Assembly: GCA_021815365.1 (NCBI GenBank)
Contig: JAKAGZ010000027.1
Span: 1-38,197, forward strand
Reading direction: 5' to 3'
DNA length: 38,197 bases
DNA from: Bacteroidota bacterium
GTDB taxonomy: Bacteria > Bacteroidota > Ignavibacteria > Ignavibacteriales > Ignavibacteriaceae
Position numbers and translations under genes: made by a program. Below, piece by piece: positions 8,963-17,216 of this stretch; positions within the stretch are counted from its first letter, which is position 1; every line of letters starts with the position of its first letter. The notes beneath the pieces are model-generated. The model ran no database searches. It saw only the letters and a program-made list of their open reading frames with translations, and was not told the DNA's origin.

Positions 8963-9412
8963 TCAGAAAACAAGTTCTGAAGTTTCTTTAACAGTTTCAA
9001 GAACTATCGTAGTACTTGTCGAACTTATAGAACCGATAGAAGCGATTTCACCTCTCAGGAGTTCAGTAAGTGCTGCAGTATTTTCAACACGCACCTTCAC
9101 AAGGAAACAATCTTCTCCAGCAACTATATGAACTTCCTGTACCTCAGGAACATTAGCCAATTTTTTTGCTGTACTTTTATCCACTATCGGACCGTTCGCT
9201 TTAACCAGAATAAAAGCAAGTAATTCTTTTTCAACTTCCGAGGCATCTATCTGTGCAGTATATTTTTTAATGATCTTATTATTTTCCAGCTTTTTTATTC
9301 GCTCAAGAACTGCCGATGGCGCCATATTGATCTGCCTTGCAATTTCAGCATTCGAAATTCTTGAGTTTGACTGTAATATATTCAGAATTTTTGCATCAAT
9401 TTTGTTGATCAT
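8963..9412 (-). CDS. Lrp/AsnC-family transcriptional regulator
   Basis: An amino-acid-responsive DNA-binding protein of 149 residues. The N-terminal winged helix-turn-helix is seen in DAKILNILQSNSRISNAEIARQ and MAPSAVLERIKKLE. A RAM ligand-binding domain follows (about 65-145), with VQEVHIVAGEDCFLVKV. It is the first gene of the tyrosine-degradation cluster in transcription order and lies 72 bp upstream of hpd. It is therefore the obvious local regulator, with aromatic amino acids as the likely effectors (inference from family and position). The upstream 120 bp contain AT-rich sequence but no operator that I can define. The ATG at 9412 lacks a strong ribosome binding site. Confidence 0.92.
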   Translation of the reverse strand: MINKIDAKILNILQSNSRISNAEIARQINMAPSAVLERIKKLENNKIIKKYTAQIDASEVEKELLAFILVKANGPIVDKSTAKKLANVPEVQEVHIVAGEDCFLVKVRVENTAALTELLRGEIASIGSISSTSTTIVLETVKETSELVF

Positions 9413-9535
9413 TTGGTAATATATGATTTATTCAGAAGATTGTTCGTAATATTATAAATTATAAATGCTTAAATCAAGAGCGAAAATATGGATAAGCTTA
9501 ACATCAGAGCCAGGGAGAGCTTCTCTCTCTCTAAC

Positions 9536-10249
9536 TTATTTTATACTGTCTAAAAGAAGAAAATCATTCACTTTATAATTGTTATTCCCCAACAGATTTT
9601 TATGCGGATAATTACAGACCTTAAGAAGCGGACAAATATTGCAGGCAGGTTTTGCGGGTCTGCAAATTTCTCTTCCGAGCCTGATCAGGTTTGTGTGGAA
9701 TTGATGTGCAATTCCTTCTGGTAAATCTTTATTCAGTATTTCAAAAGTTTTATTTGGCGAAGAAGTTTTCACAATTCCGATCCTGTTCGTTGTACGGTGT
9801 ACGTGTGTATCAACTGGGCAGAAATTTTTTCTGAGTGAAAAAAGCAAGACGCAGCTTGCAGTTTTTAAGCCGACTCCGGGGAAAGAAGTAAGTTCGTAGA
9901 GAATTTCTTCATCTTTCAATTTATCCAGGTATTTAAAGGAAATTCTTCCATTCTCTTTCAGCAATGTAGAGAGCAAATTTTTAATTGCTTTTGATTTCTG
10001 TTTCCCCAGCCCGGCAATTTTTATCTGCTTTTCAATTTGAGATGGTGTCAGCTTTGCAACTTCACCCCAGCTTTTGAATCTTTCTTTCAAATTCTGAAAA
10101 GCTTTATAAGAGTTTTTATCATTTGTGTTTTGAGATAAAATTGTTGCAATTATCATATCAACAGGATCTGGGGGAGTTTTGCTTCGGGGAGGTATGCCGT
10201 ATTTTTTTATGAGAAGATTATTTATCTGCTTAATTTTTCTTTTGAACAT
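9536..10249 (-). CDS. nth: Endonuclease III-like DNA glycosylase/AP lyase
   Basis: A base-excision repair enzyme removing oxidised pyrimidines and cleaving the abasic site. The helix-hairpin-helix LTSFPGVGLKTASCVLL contains the catalytic K129, and D147 lies in CPVDTHVHRTTNRIG. The C-terminal [4Fe-4S] loop is intact, with C196-x6-C203-x2-C206-x5-C212. The protein has 237 residues, slightly longer than E. coli Nth because of a short tail after the cluster. It is separated from the Lrp-type gene by about 120 bp and is probably transcribed alone. The conserved Lys favours a bifunctional Nth over MutY, which would lack it. A weak GAGAG/CTCTC stem lies downstream near 9515-9529 with no following T-run. 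Confidence 0.93.
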   Translation of the reverse strand: MFKRKIKQINNLLIKKYGIPPRSKTPPDPVDMIIATILSQNTNDKNSYKAFQNLKERFKSWGEVAKLTPSQIEKQIKIAGLGKQKSKAIKNLLSTLLKENGRISFKYLDKLKDEEILYELTSFPGVGLKTASCVLLFSLRKNFCPVDTHVHRTTNRIGIVKTSSPNKTFEILNKDLPEGIAHQFHTNLIRLGREICRPAKPACNICPLLKVCNYPHKNLLGNNNYKVNDFLLLDSIK

Positions 10250-10425
10250 TTAACCTCAGCTTTTCAATTTTACAAATATGAAAGCGATTTTTGAAATTAT
10301 CTGAAGTTAAATAATTTCACATTAACTTCTTGCTAGATTGATCGCTATGTGAAAGGTTTGCTTAATTTACAATATTACAATTCTGATGAAAATCCTCAAG
10401 GTATTACTATTTTGTAAAACCCTGA

Positions 10426-10785
10426 TTAGTTATAGCTAAGGTTTAGCTGTGAGGCGACCTCTAACAATTTTTTATCATAAGTTAATAAAGGATAGCCCGA
10501 CATCTTTGACGATGCTAATAAATTAATATCGACAAAGCCAATCTCTTTATTGTAAAGATTAAATTTATCAACAAACATCAACTATTCGCCAAAGGTAATT
10601 TGTTTAACTCTATAGAGACTCATAAGTCCATTGATAATATCATTTCTGTTGTTCAGATTTCCGCAGGCAAGCTCACCAATAATAAATTCGTGAACGGCAG
10701 CTTTACCCTCAAGTAAAAGTGCTTCCAAAACTCTATCGTTTTTCCTGAAATGGTTAACCCAAACGGAAGTATCAACAATTATCAT
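10426..10785 (-). pseudogene. vapC: VapC-type PIN-domain toxin interrupted by an amber codon
   Basis: A PIN-domain ribonuclease frame of 119 sense or stop codons before TAA, interrupted by a TAG at 10584-10582 (codon 68). The first 67 codons carry D5 (MIIVDTSVWV) and E38 (IIGELACGN). The continuation in the same frame carries D86 (GFVDINLLASS) and D104 (LLTYDKKL). Together these are the four acidic residues of an ordinary VapC of about 120-130 residues, so one base change accounts for the break. What is translated normally would be a 67-residue fragment lacking half the active site; a TTG/ATG just after the stop could restart the second half. It overlaps the antitoxin gene by one base (TAATG). 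A sequencing error is possible. Amber recoding is unlikely because hmgA and the VOC gene end in TAG. Confidence 0.85.
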
Positions 10786-10976
10786 TATGATATTCTTCTT
10801 CTATCAATATCTTTTAGTTTCTTCTCCGTGCCTCCCAACCTTGCCAGTCTTTTGCTGCTTTCCAAGGCAATAAGTGCCTTTAATCCAATTCTTACAAGAT
10901 ATGTTTTTTCTTTTATCCCGGTAAGTTTTGAAGCTTTATTATAGAGTTCATCATTAATATTGATTGTTGTTCTCAT
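10785..10976 (-). CDS. vapB: VapB-type (DUF2191-like) antitoxin
   Basis: A 63-residue ribbon-helix-helix type protein. The N-terminus RTTININDELYNKASKLTGIKEKTYLVRIGLKALI is characteristic of the VapB family that pairs with PIN toxins. The C-terminal segment is basic (LARLGGTEKKLKDIDRRR) and in this family contacts the toxin. Its stop codon overlaps the vapC start by one base, the standard antitoxin-first order. It would normally bind VapC and repress its own promoter; the AT-rich 195 bp upstream shared with the divergent phosphohexose mutase gene would hold that operator, though no clear palindrome was identified. With VapC broken, the antitoxin may remain as a solitary regulator or a decaying gene. 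Confidence 0.85.
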   Translation of the reverse strand: MRTTININDELYNKASKLTGIKEKTYLVRIGLKALIALESSKRLARLGGTEKKLKDIDRRRIS

Positions 10977-11139
10977 CTTTTATGACTCATCATTTTATGA
11001 TTAATAATATGCATATATTTATGCTGACAATCAATTCAGCTATAATTACAAAAATTCATGTAATGGCTAAGTCATCTGAGAAAAACATATTTTATAATTT
11101 TTTAAGTATAAAAATTATTTTACTATTTTTCTATCATAC

Positions 11140-11147
11140 TATGTTTG
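11140..11147 (+). promoter_or_regulatory. Candidate Bacteroidota-type -7 promoter box
   Basis: TATGTTTG matches the Bacteroidota sigma-A -7 consensus TAnnTTTG and lies 23 bases before the ATG of the phosphohexose mutase gene. A T-rich stretch occurs near the expected -33 position, but no exact TTTG is found there. The call is tentative. Confidence 0.35.
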
Positions 11148-11170
11148 TATTCTATCAATCAGGAGTTTGA

Positions 11171-12526
11171 ATGTCCACTTTAATGGTAAGCGTTTCAGGA
11201 ATAAGGGGTATTATCGGCAGCGGGCTTGATCCGAATGTGCTTGTAAAGTACACTTCTGCCTTTGCAGATTTTATCGGAAAGGGTTCGGTTGTCGTAGGCA
11301 GAGATGCAAGAATTACGGGAGAAATGGTGCAGGAAATTGTTACAGGCACTCTTCTGGCGAAAGGCATAAATGTAATTGAAATCGGAATAGTCCCAACCCC
11401 AACCGTTCAGTACACTGTGAAGAAATTAAAAGCACAAGGGGGAATTGCAATTTCTGCAAGTCATAATCCAAATGAATGGAATGCTCTTAAGCTTTTGAAC
11501 AGCACCGGACAGTTTTTGACTCCCGAAGAAAATGAAACGCTGAAAAAATTATCTGACAACACCTGTGAAAATTATAAAGCCTGGGACAAACTGGGAAAAA
11601 GAAAAAAATATGATGATGCATTAAAAAAACACGTTGAAGATGTACTAAAGTTAAAATATATAGACACTGCAAAAATCAAGAGAAGAAAGTTCATGGTATT
11701 AGTTGATTGTGTGAACGGTGCGGGTGTTTATGTCATTCCTGACCTGCTAAAAAAATTCGGATGCAAAGTTATAGAAATGAATTGCCAAAAGAATGGAATA
11801 TTTCCACGTCTGCCCGAACCAATCCCAGAAAATCTTACTCTGACTATGAACGCAGTTAAAAAAGTAAAGGCTGACATTGGCATTGTGGTTGATCCTGATG
11901 TTGACAGACTCGTTTTAATTACAGAAAAAGGTGAGCCGTTTGGTGAAGAAAACACAATCGCACAGGCTGTGAAATTCATTCTTTCAAAAAAGAAAGGCAA
12001 TGTTGTTGTGAATCTTTCTACAACAAGAGCTGTTGACGATATTGCACGGGATGCCGGTGCAGTCGTTTACCGCTCTCCTGTCGGCGAAGCGAACGTGGTA
12101 AAAAAAATGAAAGAAGTAAAAGCAATAATAGGCGGTGAAGGAAGCGGCGGTGTAATTTATCCTGCTTTACATTTTGGAAGGGATGCGCTTGTCGGAATTG
12201 CAATTACATTACAGCATCTGACTGAATTCAAAAGAAAAATGAGCGAACTGAAAGATTCGCTGCCGCAATATTATATCACGAAAAAGAAAATTGAATTGGG
12301 AAATACAAATCCTGATGAAGTAATTGAAAAGCTGGTGCAAAAATACGGTGATGAAAAATGCAATACAGACGACGGTCTGAGGATCGATTTTCTAAATCAC
12401 TGGGTGCATTTCAGAAAATCAAATACTGAACCGATAATAAGGATAATCCTGGAAGGAAAAAGCCAGAAAGAAACCGAAGTGCTTATGGAAAAATACCTGG
12501 ATGATATACAGAAATTGTTAAAATAA
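11171..12526 (+). CDS. glmM: Phosphohexose mutase (phosphoglucosamine mutase-like)
   Basis: A 451-residue member of the alpha-D-phosphohexomutase family, interconverting hexose 6- and 1-phosphates. The four active-site loops are present: ISASHNPNEWNALK with the phosphorylated S97; the Mg-binding DPDVDR near 240; the sugar-specificity loop GGEGSGGVIYP near 320; and the phosphate loop RKSNTEPIIRI near 415. The glucosamine-type GEGSGG loop and the overall sequence resemble archaeal and Bacteroidota enzymes annotated as GlmM; phosphoglucomutase/phosphomannomutase activity is an alternative. GlmM makes glucosamine 1-phosphate for UDP-GlcNAc. The ATG follows AGGAG with five bases of spacing. Its 3' end overlaps the convergent DUF58 gene by 9 bp. 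Confidence 0.88.
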   Translation: MSTLMVSVSGIRGIIGSGLDPNVLVKYTSAFADFIGKGSVVVGRDARITGEMVQEIVTGTLLAKGINVIEIGIVPTPTVQYTVKKLKAQGGIAISASHNPNEWNALKLLNSTGQFLTPEENETLKKLSDNTCENYKAWDKLGKRKKYDDALKKHVEDVLKLKYIDTAKIKRRKFMVLVDCVNGAGVYVIPDLLKKFGCKVIEMNCQKNGIFPRLPEPIPENLTLTMNAVKKVKADIGIVVDPDVDRLVLITEKGEPFGEENTIAQAVKFILSKKKGNVVVNLSTTRAVDDIARDAGAVVYRSPVGEANVVKKMKEVKAIIGGEGSGGVIYPALHFGRDALVGIAITLQHLTEFKRKMSELKDSLPQYYITKKKIELGNTNPDEVIEKLVQKYGDEKCNTDDGLRIDFLNHWVHFRKSNTEPIIRIILEGKSQKETEVLMEKYLDDIQKLLK

Positions 12527-13426
12527 TTTCGCCCTTTTTTGTATATAGCTGAAAAGCGCTTTATCGAACGGCATTGAAGTTTCAATCAGGTTGTAATCTA
12601 TGTTGGAATTAAGGCATTCGGTTTTAATCCTGCTGACAAATTCAATCATCGCTTCTTTGTATGCCTTCTGTATCTGGTAAGGCTGAGTGGTGATCTCGTC
12701 TTCCGTTTCCATATCTTTAAAGATTGCATCACTGCCGAAAGCAAAATTCCTTTCCCGCGGGTCAAGCACCTGGAAGACTATGACTTCATTCTTTTTATAT
12801 CTGAAATGCTTTAATGCTGAAAGCACAGAATTAATATCATCAAAAAGATCTGAAACAATTATAACCAATCCCCTTCTTTTTATTTTTTCCGCAATTGAAT
12901 GAAGCGAAGATGCGGTGTTAGTTTTATTAGAGGCTTTTGCCTCTGAAAGATTTTTTAAAATTTCACGCAGGTATATTTTCGATGCTTTCGGAGGAAGATA
13001 CCTGTCAATCTTTTCTGAATAAAGAGAAAGTCCCACTGCATCCTGTTGACGCAGCATCAGGTAGCTCAACCCAGCAACGAGAGTTGAGGCATATTCTAGC
13101 TTACTAAGATTCCCTTCAGAGAAATAACTCATAGATCTGCTTGTATCAAGCAGAATGTAGCTTTTAAGGTTTGTCTCTTCTTCGTATTGCTTGATAAAAA
13201 ATTTTTCTGTCTTGCCATAAACTTTCCAATCAATATCTTTTAAATCATCACCCTGCATATACGGGCGATGTTCGCTGAACTCAACAGAAAAGCCATGGTA
13301 CGGACTCCTGTGAAGCCCGACCATAAAACCTTCAACAACAAGACGAGCTCTTAATTCGAGTGAATTTAATTTTGAAATTACGGACGGATTCAGATACTTC
13401 CTGTAATCCTGCGTTTCAACAGCCAT
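12518..13426 (-). CDS. DUF58 / von Willebrand A-like protein
   Basis: A 302-residue DUF58 protein. The signature HRSPYHGFSVEFSEHRPYMQGDDLKDIDWKVYGKTEKFFIKQYEEE lies near 38-83 in several short runs. A vWA-like fold with a MIDAS-like motif, ILLDTSRSMSY (about 91-101), follows. Family members are generally cotranscribed with a MoxR AAA+ ATPase and often precede vWA/TPR membrane proteins of the Bat type. Here the gene follows a TPR lipoprotein gene at 18 bp, but no MoxR gene is next to it. A chaperone-like or metal-insertion scaffold role is suggested by the family but not proven. The last 9 bp overlap the glmM 3' end on the other strand. Confidence 0.85.
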   Translation of the reverse strand: MAVETQDYRKYLNPSVISKLNSLELRARLVVEGFMVGLHRSPYHGFSVEFSEHRPYMQGDDLKDIDWKVYGKTEKFFIKQYEEETNLKSYILLDTSRSMSYFSEGNLSKLEYASTLVAGLSYLMLRQQDAVGLSLYSEKIDRYLPPKASKIYLREILKNLSEAKASNKTNTASSLHSIAEKIKRRGLVIIVSDLFDDINSVLSALKHFRYKKNEVIVFQVLDPRERNFAFGSDAIFKDMETEDEITTQPYQIQKAYKEAMIEFVSRIKTECLNSNIDYNLIETSMPFDKALFSYIQKRAKLF

Positions 13427-13444
13427 TGTTTATAAGCCTCTGGA

Positions 13445-13948
13445 TTAAATACCCTTGGTTTTATTCTTCTTCAAAACTTCTTCTGGAGAAAGCCCCATAT
13501 TATTTAATTCTTCTTGTGCAGACTTCGCAAGCTGGTTGTTCGGATATTTTTCCAGGAATAATTTATAAGTTTTTGTAGCTTCATCAAATCTGCCCAGATT
13601 ATTTGATAGAACGAAACCGGACATAAATAATGCGACGGGCGCTTTATCGCTGTTCGGATATTTATCATATACCTCTCTGAATAATTCCGCAGCTTTTGTA
13701 AATGACTGTTCCTCTGTCAGGCTGCTGTCGACCCTGTTTTGATAAAGAGTCGCTAATTTCACGAGGGCGTCAGGGGCTAATTTACTGTCGGGATATTCTT
13801 TGATTAATGATTCGTAAGACTTAACAGCCGACTGAAAATTTTTCGCCTGCATGCTTTTTTCCCCAGAGTCCATATAATCTTTATCAGATTTTTTACTGCA
13901 GCCGGCAAGTATGAATGTAAATAAAATAAAAAACAATGTTGATTTCAT
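13445..13948 (-). CDS. TPR-repeat lipoprotein (BamD/YbgF-like)
   Basis: A 167-residue envelope protein with a lipoprotein signal (hydrophobic 4-14, lipobox LAGC with C17). Three TPR-like helical pairs follow: YMDSGEKSMQAKNFQSAVKSYESLIKEYPDS, then APDALVKLATLYQNR...FTKAAELFREVYDKYPNS, then ALFMSGFVLSNNLGRFDEATKTYKLFLEKYPNN. The spacing of the KYPNS/KYPNN ends is like that of BamD and the YbgF/CpoB C-terminal domain. Tethering to the outer-membrane inner face or the inner membrane is inferred. It is the first gene of a pair with DUF58. It is shorter than true BamD (about 240 residues), so a general scaffold protein is equally possible. Confidence 0.8.
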   Translation of the reverse strand: MKSTLFFILFTFILAGCSKKSDKDYMDSGEKSMQAKNFQSAVKSYESLIKEYPDSKLAPDALVKLATLYQNRVDSSLTEEQSFTKAAELFREVYDKYPNSDKAPVALFMSGFVLSNNLGRFDEATKTYKLFLEKYPNNQLAKSAQEELNNMGLSPEEVLKKNKTKGI

Positions 13949-14124
13949 TAGCTGAACACTCCATAATTTCTATGTATCAAATTTATCGAAATAGAAAGGA
14001 AGTAGCAACGAACTTAAGGCTATAGGTAATAACACATTCCACAGCAAATGAAATAGTGTTTAAAAATTAATTTTTTTTCTGATATTTAACTTAAATTTAC
14101 ACAGGGTTTTTTAACAGCGGTTTT

Positions 14125-15117
14125 ATGACAGGCTTATCACTAAAAAAGAAGGCAGCTTACATTTCTCTTGCGGTCGGTATCGGAATGTTCCTGTCGAAAA
14201 TGGGTGCTTACCTGATAACAGGCTCGGCTGCAATTTTCTCGGATGCTGCTGAATCTGTTGTTCATGTTCTTGCCACATCAATGGCGCTTTACAGCATAAT
14301 TATTTCATCCCGTCCTGCAGATGATTCTCATCTTTATGGACATGGCAACGTTGAATTCTTTTCTGCAGGAACTGAAGGACTTTTAATTGTTATTGCAGCG
14401 GTCTTTATTATTTATACTTCTGCTGTTGATATAATTTCCGGTTCTCATCTGAAGCAGCTTAATACAGGTGTAATAATAATTTCAGCGGCGGGTGCTATTA
14501 ATCTTTTCCTTGGCTTTTATCTTATAAGGACTGGCAAAAGAACAAACTCAATTACACTCATCGCAGACGGCAAACACGTGCTGACTGATTCATATACAAG
14601 CATCGGCGTTATAATAGGAATTATTTTGGTGATACTGACAGGGATAGAAATTATTGATCCAATATTTGCCATAGCGATAGCAGTAAATATTCTTTTTACA
14701 GGATATAAATTGATTCGCGAATCAATCGGCGGTCTAATGAATGAAACTGATAAAGTATTGCTGAGCAAAATTGTAAAAAAACTTAACTTGATGCGGAAAG
14801 ATTATTGGATAGATGTTCACCAGTTAAGATTTTGGAAATCCGGGGATAGGGTTTTTACTGACTTTCATTTAATACTACCCTACTACTTTACAATAAAAGA
14901 ATCTCATCTCGAGGAAGAATATATAGCCCGTCAGCTTGAATCAGAAGTGCCAAACTCTGAAATAAGAATACATTTAGATTATTGTACAGAACATTTATGC
15001 AAATACTGCAGCTATGAAGATTGTGAGGTGAGAATGTTTAAAAAGATTGAACAAAACATTTGGACAGAAGAAAAATTAATTGGCAAACCTTTAAGTCCAG
15101 CAACTCACATATCTTGA
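14125..15117 (+). CDS. Cation diffusion facilitator family metal transporter
   Basis: A 330-residue inner-membrane divalent-cation/proton antiporter. Six hydrophobic segments are visible between residues 10 and 210, and a cytoplasmic domain follows. The TM5 site H151-x3-D155 (GKHVLTDSY) is canonical. The TM2 site reads [10 protein letters not shown], giving E43-x3-H47 where zinc exporters have His/Asp-x3-Asp; this marks a subfamily whose metal preference I cannot assign. The C-terminus has a Cys/His-rich cluster (C287, H290, C292, C295, C300), probably metal-binding. It is monocistronic, divergent from the TPR lipoprotein gene across 176 bp, and overlaps the convergent purE gene by 13 bp. Confidence 0.9.
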   Translation: MTGLSLKKKAAYISLAVGIGMFLSKMGAYLITGSAAIFSDAAESVVHVLATSMALYSIIISSRPADDSHLYGHGNVEFFSAGTEGLLIVIAAVFIIYTSAVDIISGSHLKQLNTGVIIISAAGAINLFLGFYLIRTGKRTNSITLIADGKHVLTDSYTSIGVIIGIILVILTGIEIIDPIFAIAIAVNILFTGYKLIRESIGGLMNETDKVLLSKIVKKLNLMRKDYWIDVHQLRFWKSGDRVFTDFHLILPYYFTIKESHLEEEYIARQLESEVPNSEIRIHLDYCTEHLCKYCSYEDCEVRMFKKIEQNIWTEEKLIGKPLSPATHIS

Positions 15118-15608
15118 CTCAGTTTTATCTTTTTGTTTTTCTTCATTGATTCTATTTCCATTTTCTTTTTATAAGAAATTAATTTCTGCTGAAGTGAATT
15201 ATCGTATGCGGCCAGAATTTCAGCAGCAAGCAGCCCCGCATTTTTAGCCTGGTTGATACCGACGGTTGCAACAGGAACTCCGGCAGGCATCTGCACAATT
15301 GAAAGTAAAGAATCTAATCCGTTCAAAGCTTTTGATTTAACAGGCACACCGATAACCGGCAGCGGCGAGTGAGATGCAGTCATACCCGGAAGGTGAGCAG
15401 CTCCACCGGCTCCTGCTATAATAATTTTCAGTCCTCTCTCGTGCGCTTTGCTTCCGTATTCAGCCATAAACTTTGGGGTTCGGTGTGCAGAGACAATTTT
15501 CACTTCGTATGGGATCTTAAATTCCTTCAGAACTTTAACTGCTTCATTCATTACAGGAAGATCAGAATCACTTCCCATTATTACTCCGACTACGGGTTTG
15601 TTTGTCAT
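15105..15608 (-). CDS. purE: N5-carboxyaminoimidazole ribonucleotide mutase
   Basis: The class I PurE of purine biosynthesis, moving the carboxyl group of N5-CAIR to give CAIR. The 167 residues contain [14 protein letters not shown], the catalytic-His segment [10 protein letters not shown] and [15 protein letters not shown], all typical. A lysine-rich tail extends beyond the usual end ([17 protein letters not shown]). The ATG has AGGAG five bases upstream. It follows purK, whose presence confirms the class I (bacterial two-step) route. A 96-bp spacer with a repetitive sequence separates them. Its 3' end overlaps the CDF transporter gene. Confidence 0.95.
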   Translation of the reverse strand: MTNKPVVGVIMGSDSDLPVMNEAVKVLKEFKIPYEVKIVSAHRTPKFMAEYGSKAHERGLKIIIAGAGGAAHLPGMTASHSPLPVIGVPVKSKALNGLDSLLSIVQMPAGVPVATVGINQAKNAGLLAAEILAAYDNSLQQKLISYKKKMEIESMKKNKKIKLSQDM

Positions 15609-15611
15609 TTC

Positions 15612-15665
15612 TTCTCCTGTTTTTTCTGTGAACTCTGCGTCTTCTCTGGGTTCTCTGTGGTTAAT
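15612..15665 (-). repeat. CACAGAG-type short imperfect repeat in the purK-purE spacer
   Basis: On the minus strand the spacer reads as loosely tandem units based on CACAGAG: TTAACCACAGAGAACCCAG, then AGAAGACGCAGAGTTCACAG. It differs from the surrounding AT-rich DNA. Similar CACAGAG-rich intergenic stretches occur in many environmental bacterial genomes (recollection, not checked). Its function is unknown. Confidence 0.45.
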
Positions 15666-15704
15666 GCTTTTACAAACTTCATCAAATTCGCAATAAAATA
15701 TAAT

Positions 15705-16844
15705 TTAAATTATTGTATTTCTCTCAACGCGTTTCGCAAGATTTAAAATTTTATCCGGATCATCTCCGATAACAGTAATGTGTCCCATCTTTCTTCCTCG
15801 CCGTGATTTCGCCTTACCATAAATATGTAAATGAATATTATCGTACTTCAGTACATCATTGTAATTTCCCACTATCCCCTTCCCTTCTCTCTTTCCTAAA
15901 AGATTTATCATTACTGCATACGGCTTCACCATCTCTGTCGAACCGAGAGGGAGATTCAGCACAGAGCGTATGTGGTTTTCAAACTGTGAGGTAACACAAG
16001 CTTCGATTGTGTAATGACCTGAGTTGTGCGGGCGTGGTGCAATTTCATTCACAAGAATTTCATTCTTATTTACTAAAAACATTTCTATGCCAAATATTCC
16101 GAATCCCTTTATCGCTTTAACAGATTCAACGGCAATTTCTTCTGCCATGCTTACAGCCTTTGAATTTATTTGCGCCGGAGCGATTACTGTATGACAGATA
16201 TGATTTTTCTGAATCGTCTGTACAACCGGGTATATTTTAATTTCTTTTTTCGATCGGGCGATCATTACAGAAAGCTCCATATCAAAATCAATAAACTTTT
16301 CAGCCATAAGTTGAGCGTGACGTGCGCTGAGATGTTTCCGTCCCTCAGTAAAATCTTTTTTATTTGTCACATTCCGGTTGCCGTAACCATCGTACCCCAT
16401 CTTTCTTGATTTCAAAATAAATTTTGTACCAAGCTTTTCTGAAACAGAATTATAATCTGAGTGAGAATCTACTTTCAAAAAATCAGCGACAGGAATTTTG
16501 TTCCTTTTCAGGGTTTTCTTCTGGATATATTTATCCTGTATAAGAGAAATAGTTTTCGGGGAAGGTAAAACTTTTTTCCCAAGGCTCTCAATTAACTCCA
16601 GCTTCTGATGATCTATAAATTCATTTTCGAGGGTTACGATATCGCTGCAATTTACAAATTCAGTCAGCATTTTTTTATTATCCACCCAGCCGACAAACTC
16701 ATTTTTAGTGAGCATTCCTGCCGGCGAGCTTTTTGTCTTTTCAAGTATTGCTATATCGAATCCTAATTTATATGCCTGGTAAGCGGACATCCGTGCAAGC
16801 TGTCCCCCGCCGAGTATCCCGATAATTTTTCTTTTTGATTTCAT
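15705..16844 (-). CDS. purK: N5-carboxyaminoimidazole ribonucleotide synthase
   Basis: An ATP-grasp enzyme of 379 residues making N5-CAIR from AIR, ATP and bicarbonate. The N-terminal IIGILGGGQLARMSAYQAYKLG forms the pre-ATP-grasp Rossmann segment. The ATP-binding part has FILKSRKMGYDGYGNRNV, and the Mg/ATP segment EMFLVNKNEILVNEIAPRPHNSGHYTIEAC is typical of PurK. The ATG at 16844 is preferred to a TTG one codon upstream. It is probably the first gene of the purK-purE operon. No promoter box could be fixed in the AT-rich sequence upstream. The close PurT homologue is excluded by length and by the neighbouring purE. Confidence 0.94.
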   Translation of the reverse strand: MKSKRKIIGILGGGQLARMSAYQAYKLGFDIAILEKTKSSPAGMLTKNEFVGWVDNKKMLTEFVNCSDIVTLENEFIDHQKLELIESLGKKVLPSPKTISLIQDKYIQKKTLKRNKIPVADFLKVDSHSDYNSVSEKLGTKFILKSRKMGYDGYGNRNVTNKKDFTEGRKHLSARHAQLMAEKFIDFDMELSVMIARSKKEIKIYPVVQTIQKNHICHTVIAPAQINSKAVSMAEEIAVESVKAIKGFGIFGIEMFLVNKNEILVNEIAPRPHNSGHYTIEACVTSQFENHIRSVLNLPLGSTEMVKPYAVMINLLGKREGKGIVGNYNDVLKYDNIHLHIYGKAKSRRGRKMGHITVIGDDPDKILNLAKRVERNTII

Positions 16845-17120
16845 CAATGATTATTCAGATTTTCTTTGAAAAGAATTTCGTTAAAGAGTAATTTAATATA
16901 AGCAAGATGTGATAAACACGAAAATTACCTTACTCTATGGTTTGCTTCATAAATTGAAGCAGCGTCCCATTAAAAAAAATACCTCAATTACCTTTTAAAA
17001 TTATTGGTTATCTAAAATATGACCTAACGATCTTTTTACAATTCTATTTCGCTTACTTTATTTATGGTCCAATGCGGAGTATGGCTTGGTAGATTTTCTT
17101 TTGTAAATATAACTCTCATA
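16845..17120. other. Intergenic region between purK and the HEPN/MNT pair
   Basis: About 275 bp of AT-rich DNA between divergent genes. It contains one small inverted repeat, GCTTCA-TAAAT-TGAAGC at 16944-16960, of unknown role. There is no RNA gene, no long frame and no clear promoter. Confidence 0.5.
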
Positions 17121-17216
17121 ATGTATATTTTGGGAGGTAAATTACTAAAAGAAAAGTTGACAAAACAAGAGCATATAAAATATTAGATAAAAACTGCCGA
17201 ACATGACCTTGACGCA

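Noticed and set aside
9513-9530. GAGAG/CTCTC hairpin downstream of nth as a terminator
   Set aside because: The stem is only five pairs and no T-run follows on the minus strand.
12518-13948. A full MoxR-Bat operon
   Set aside because: Only DUF58 and a TPR lipoprotein are present; there is no MoxR ATPase or vWA membrane protein beside them.
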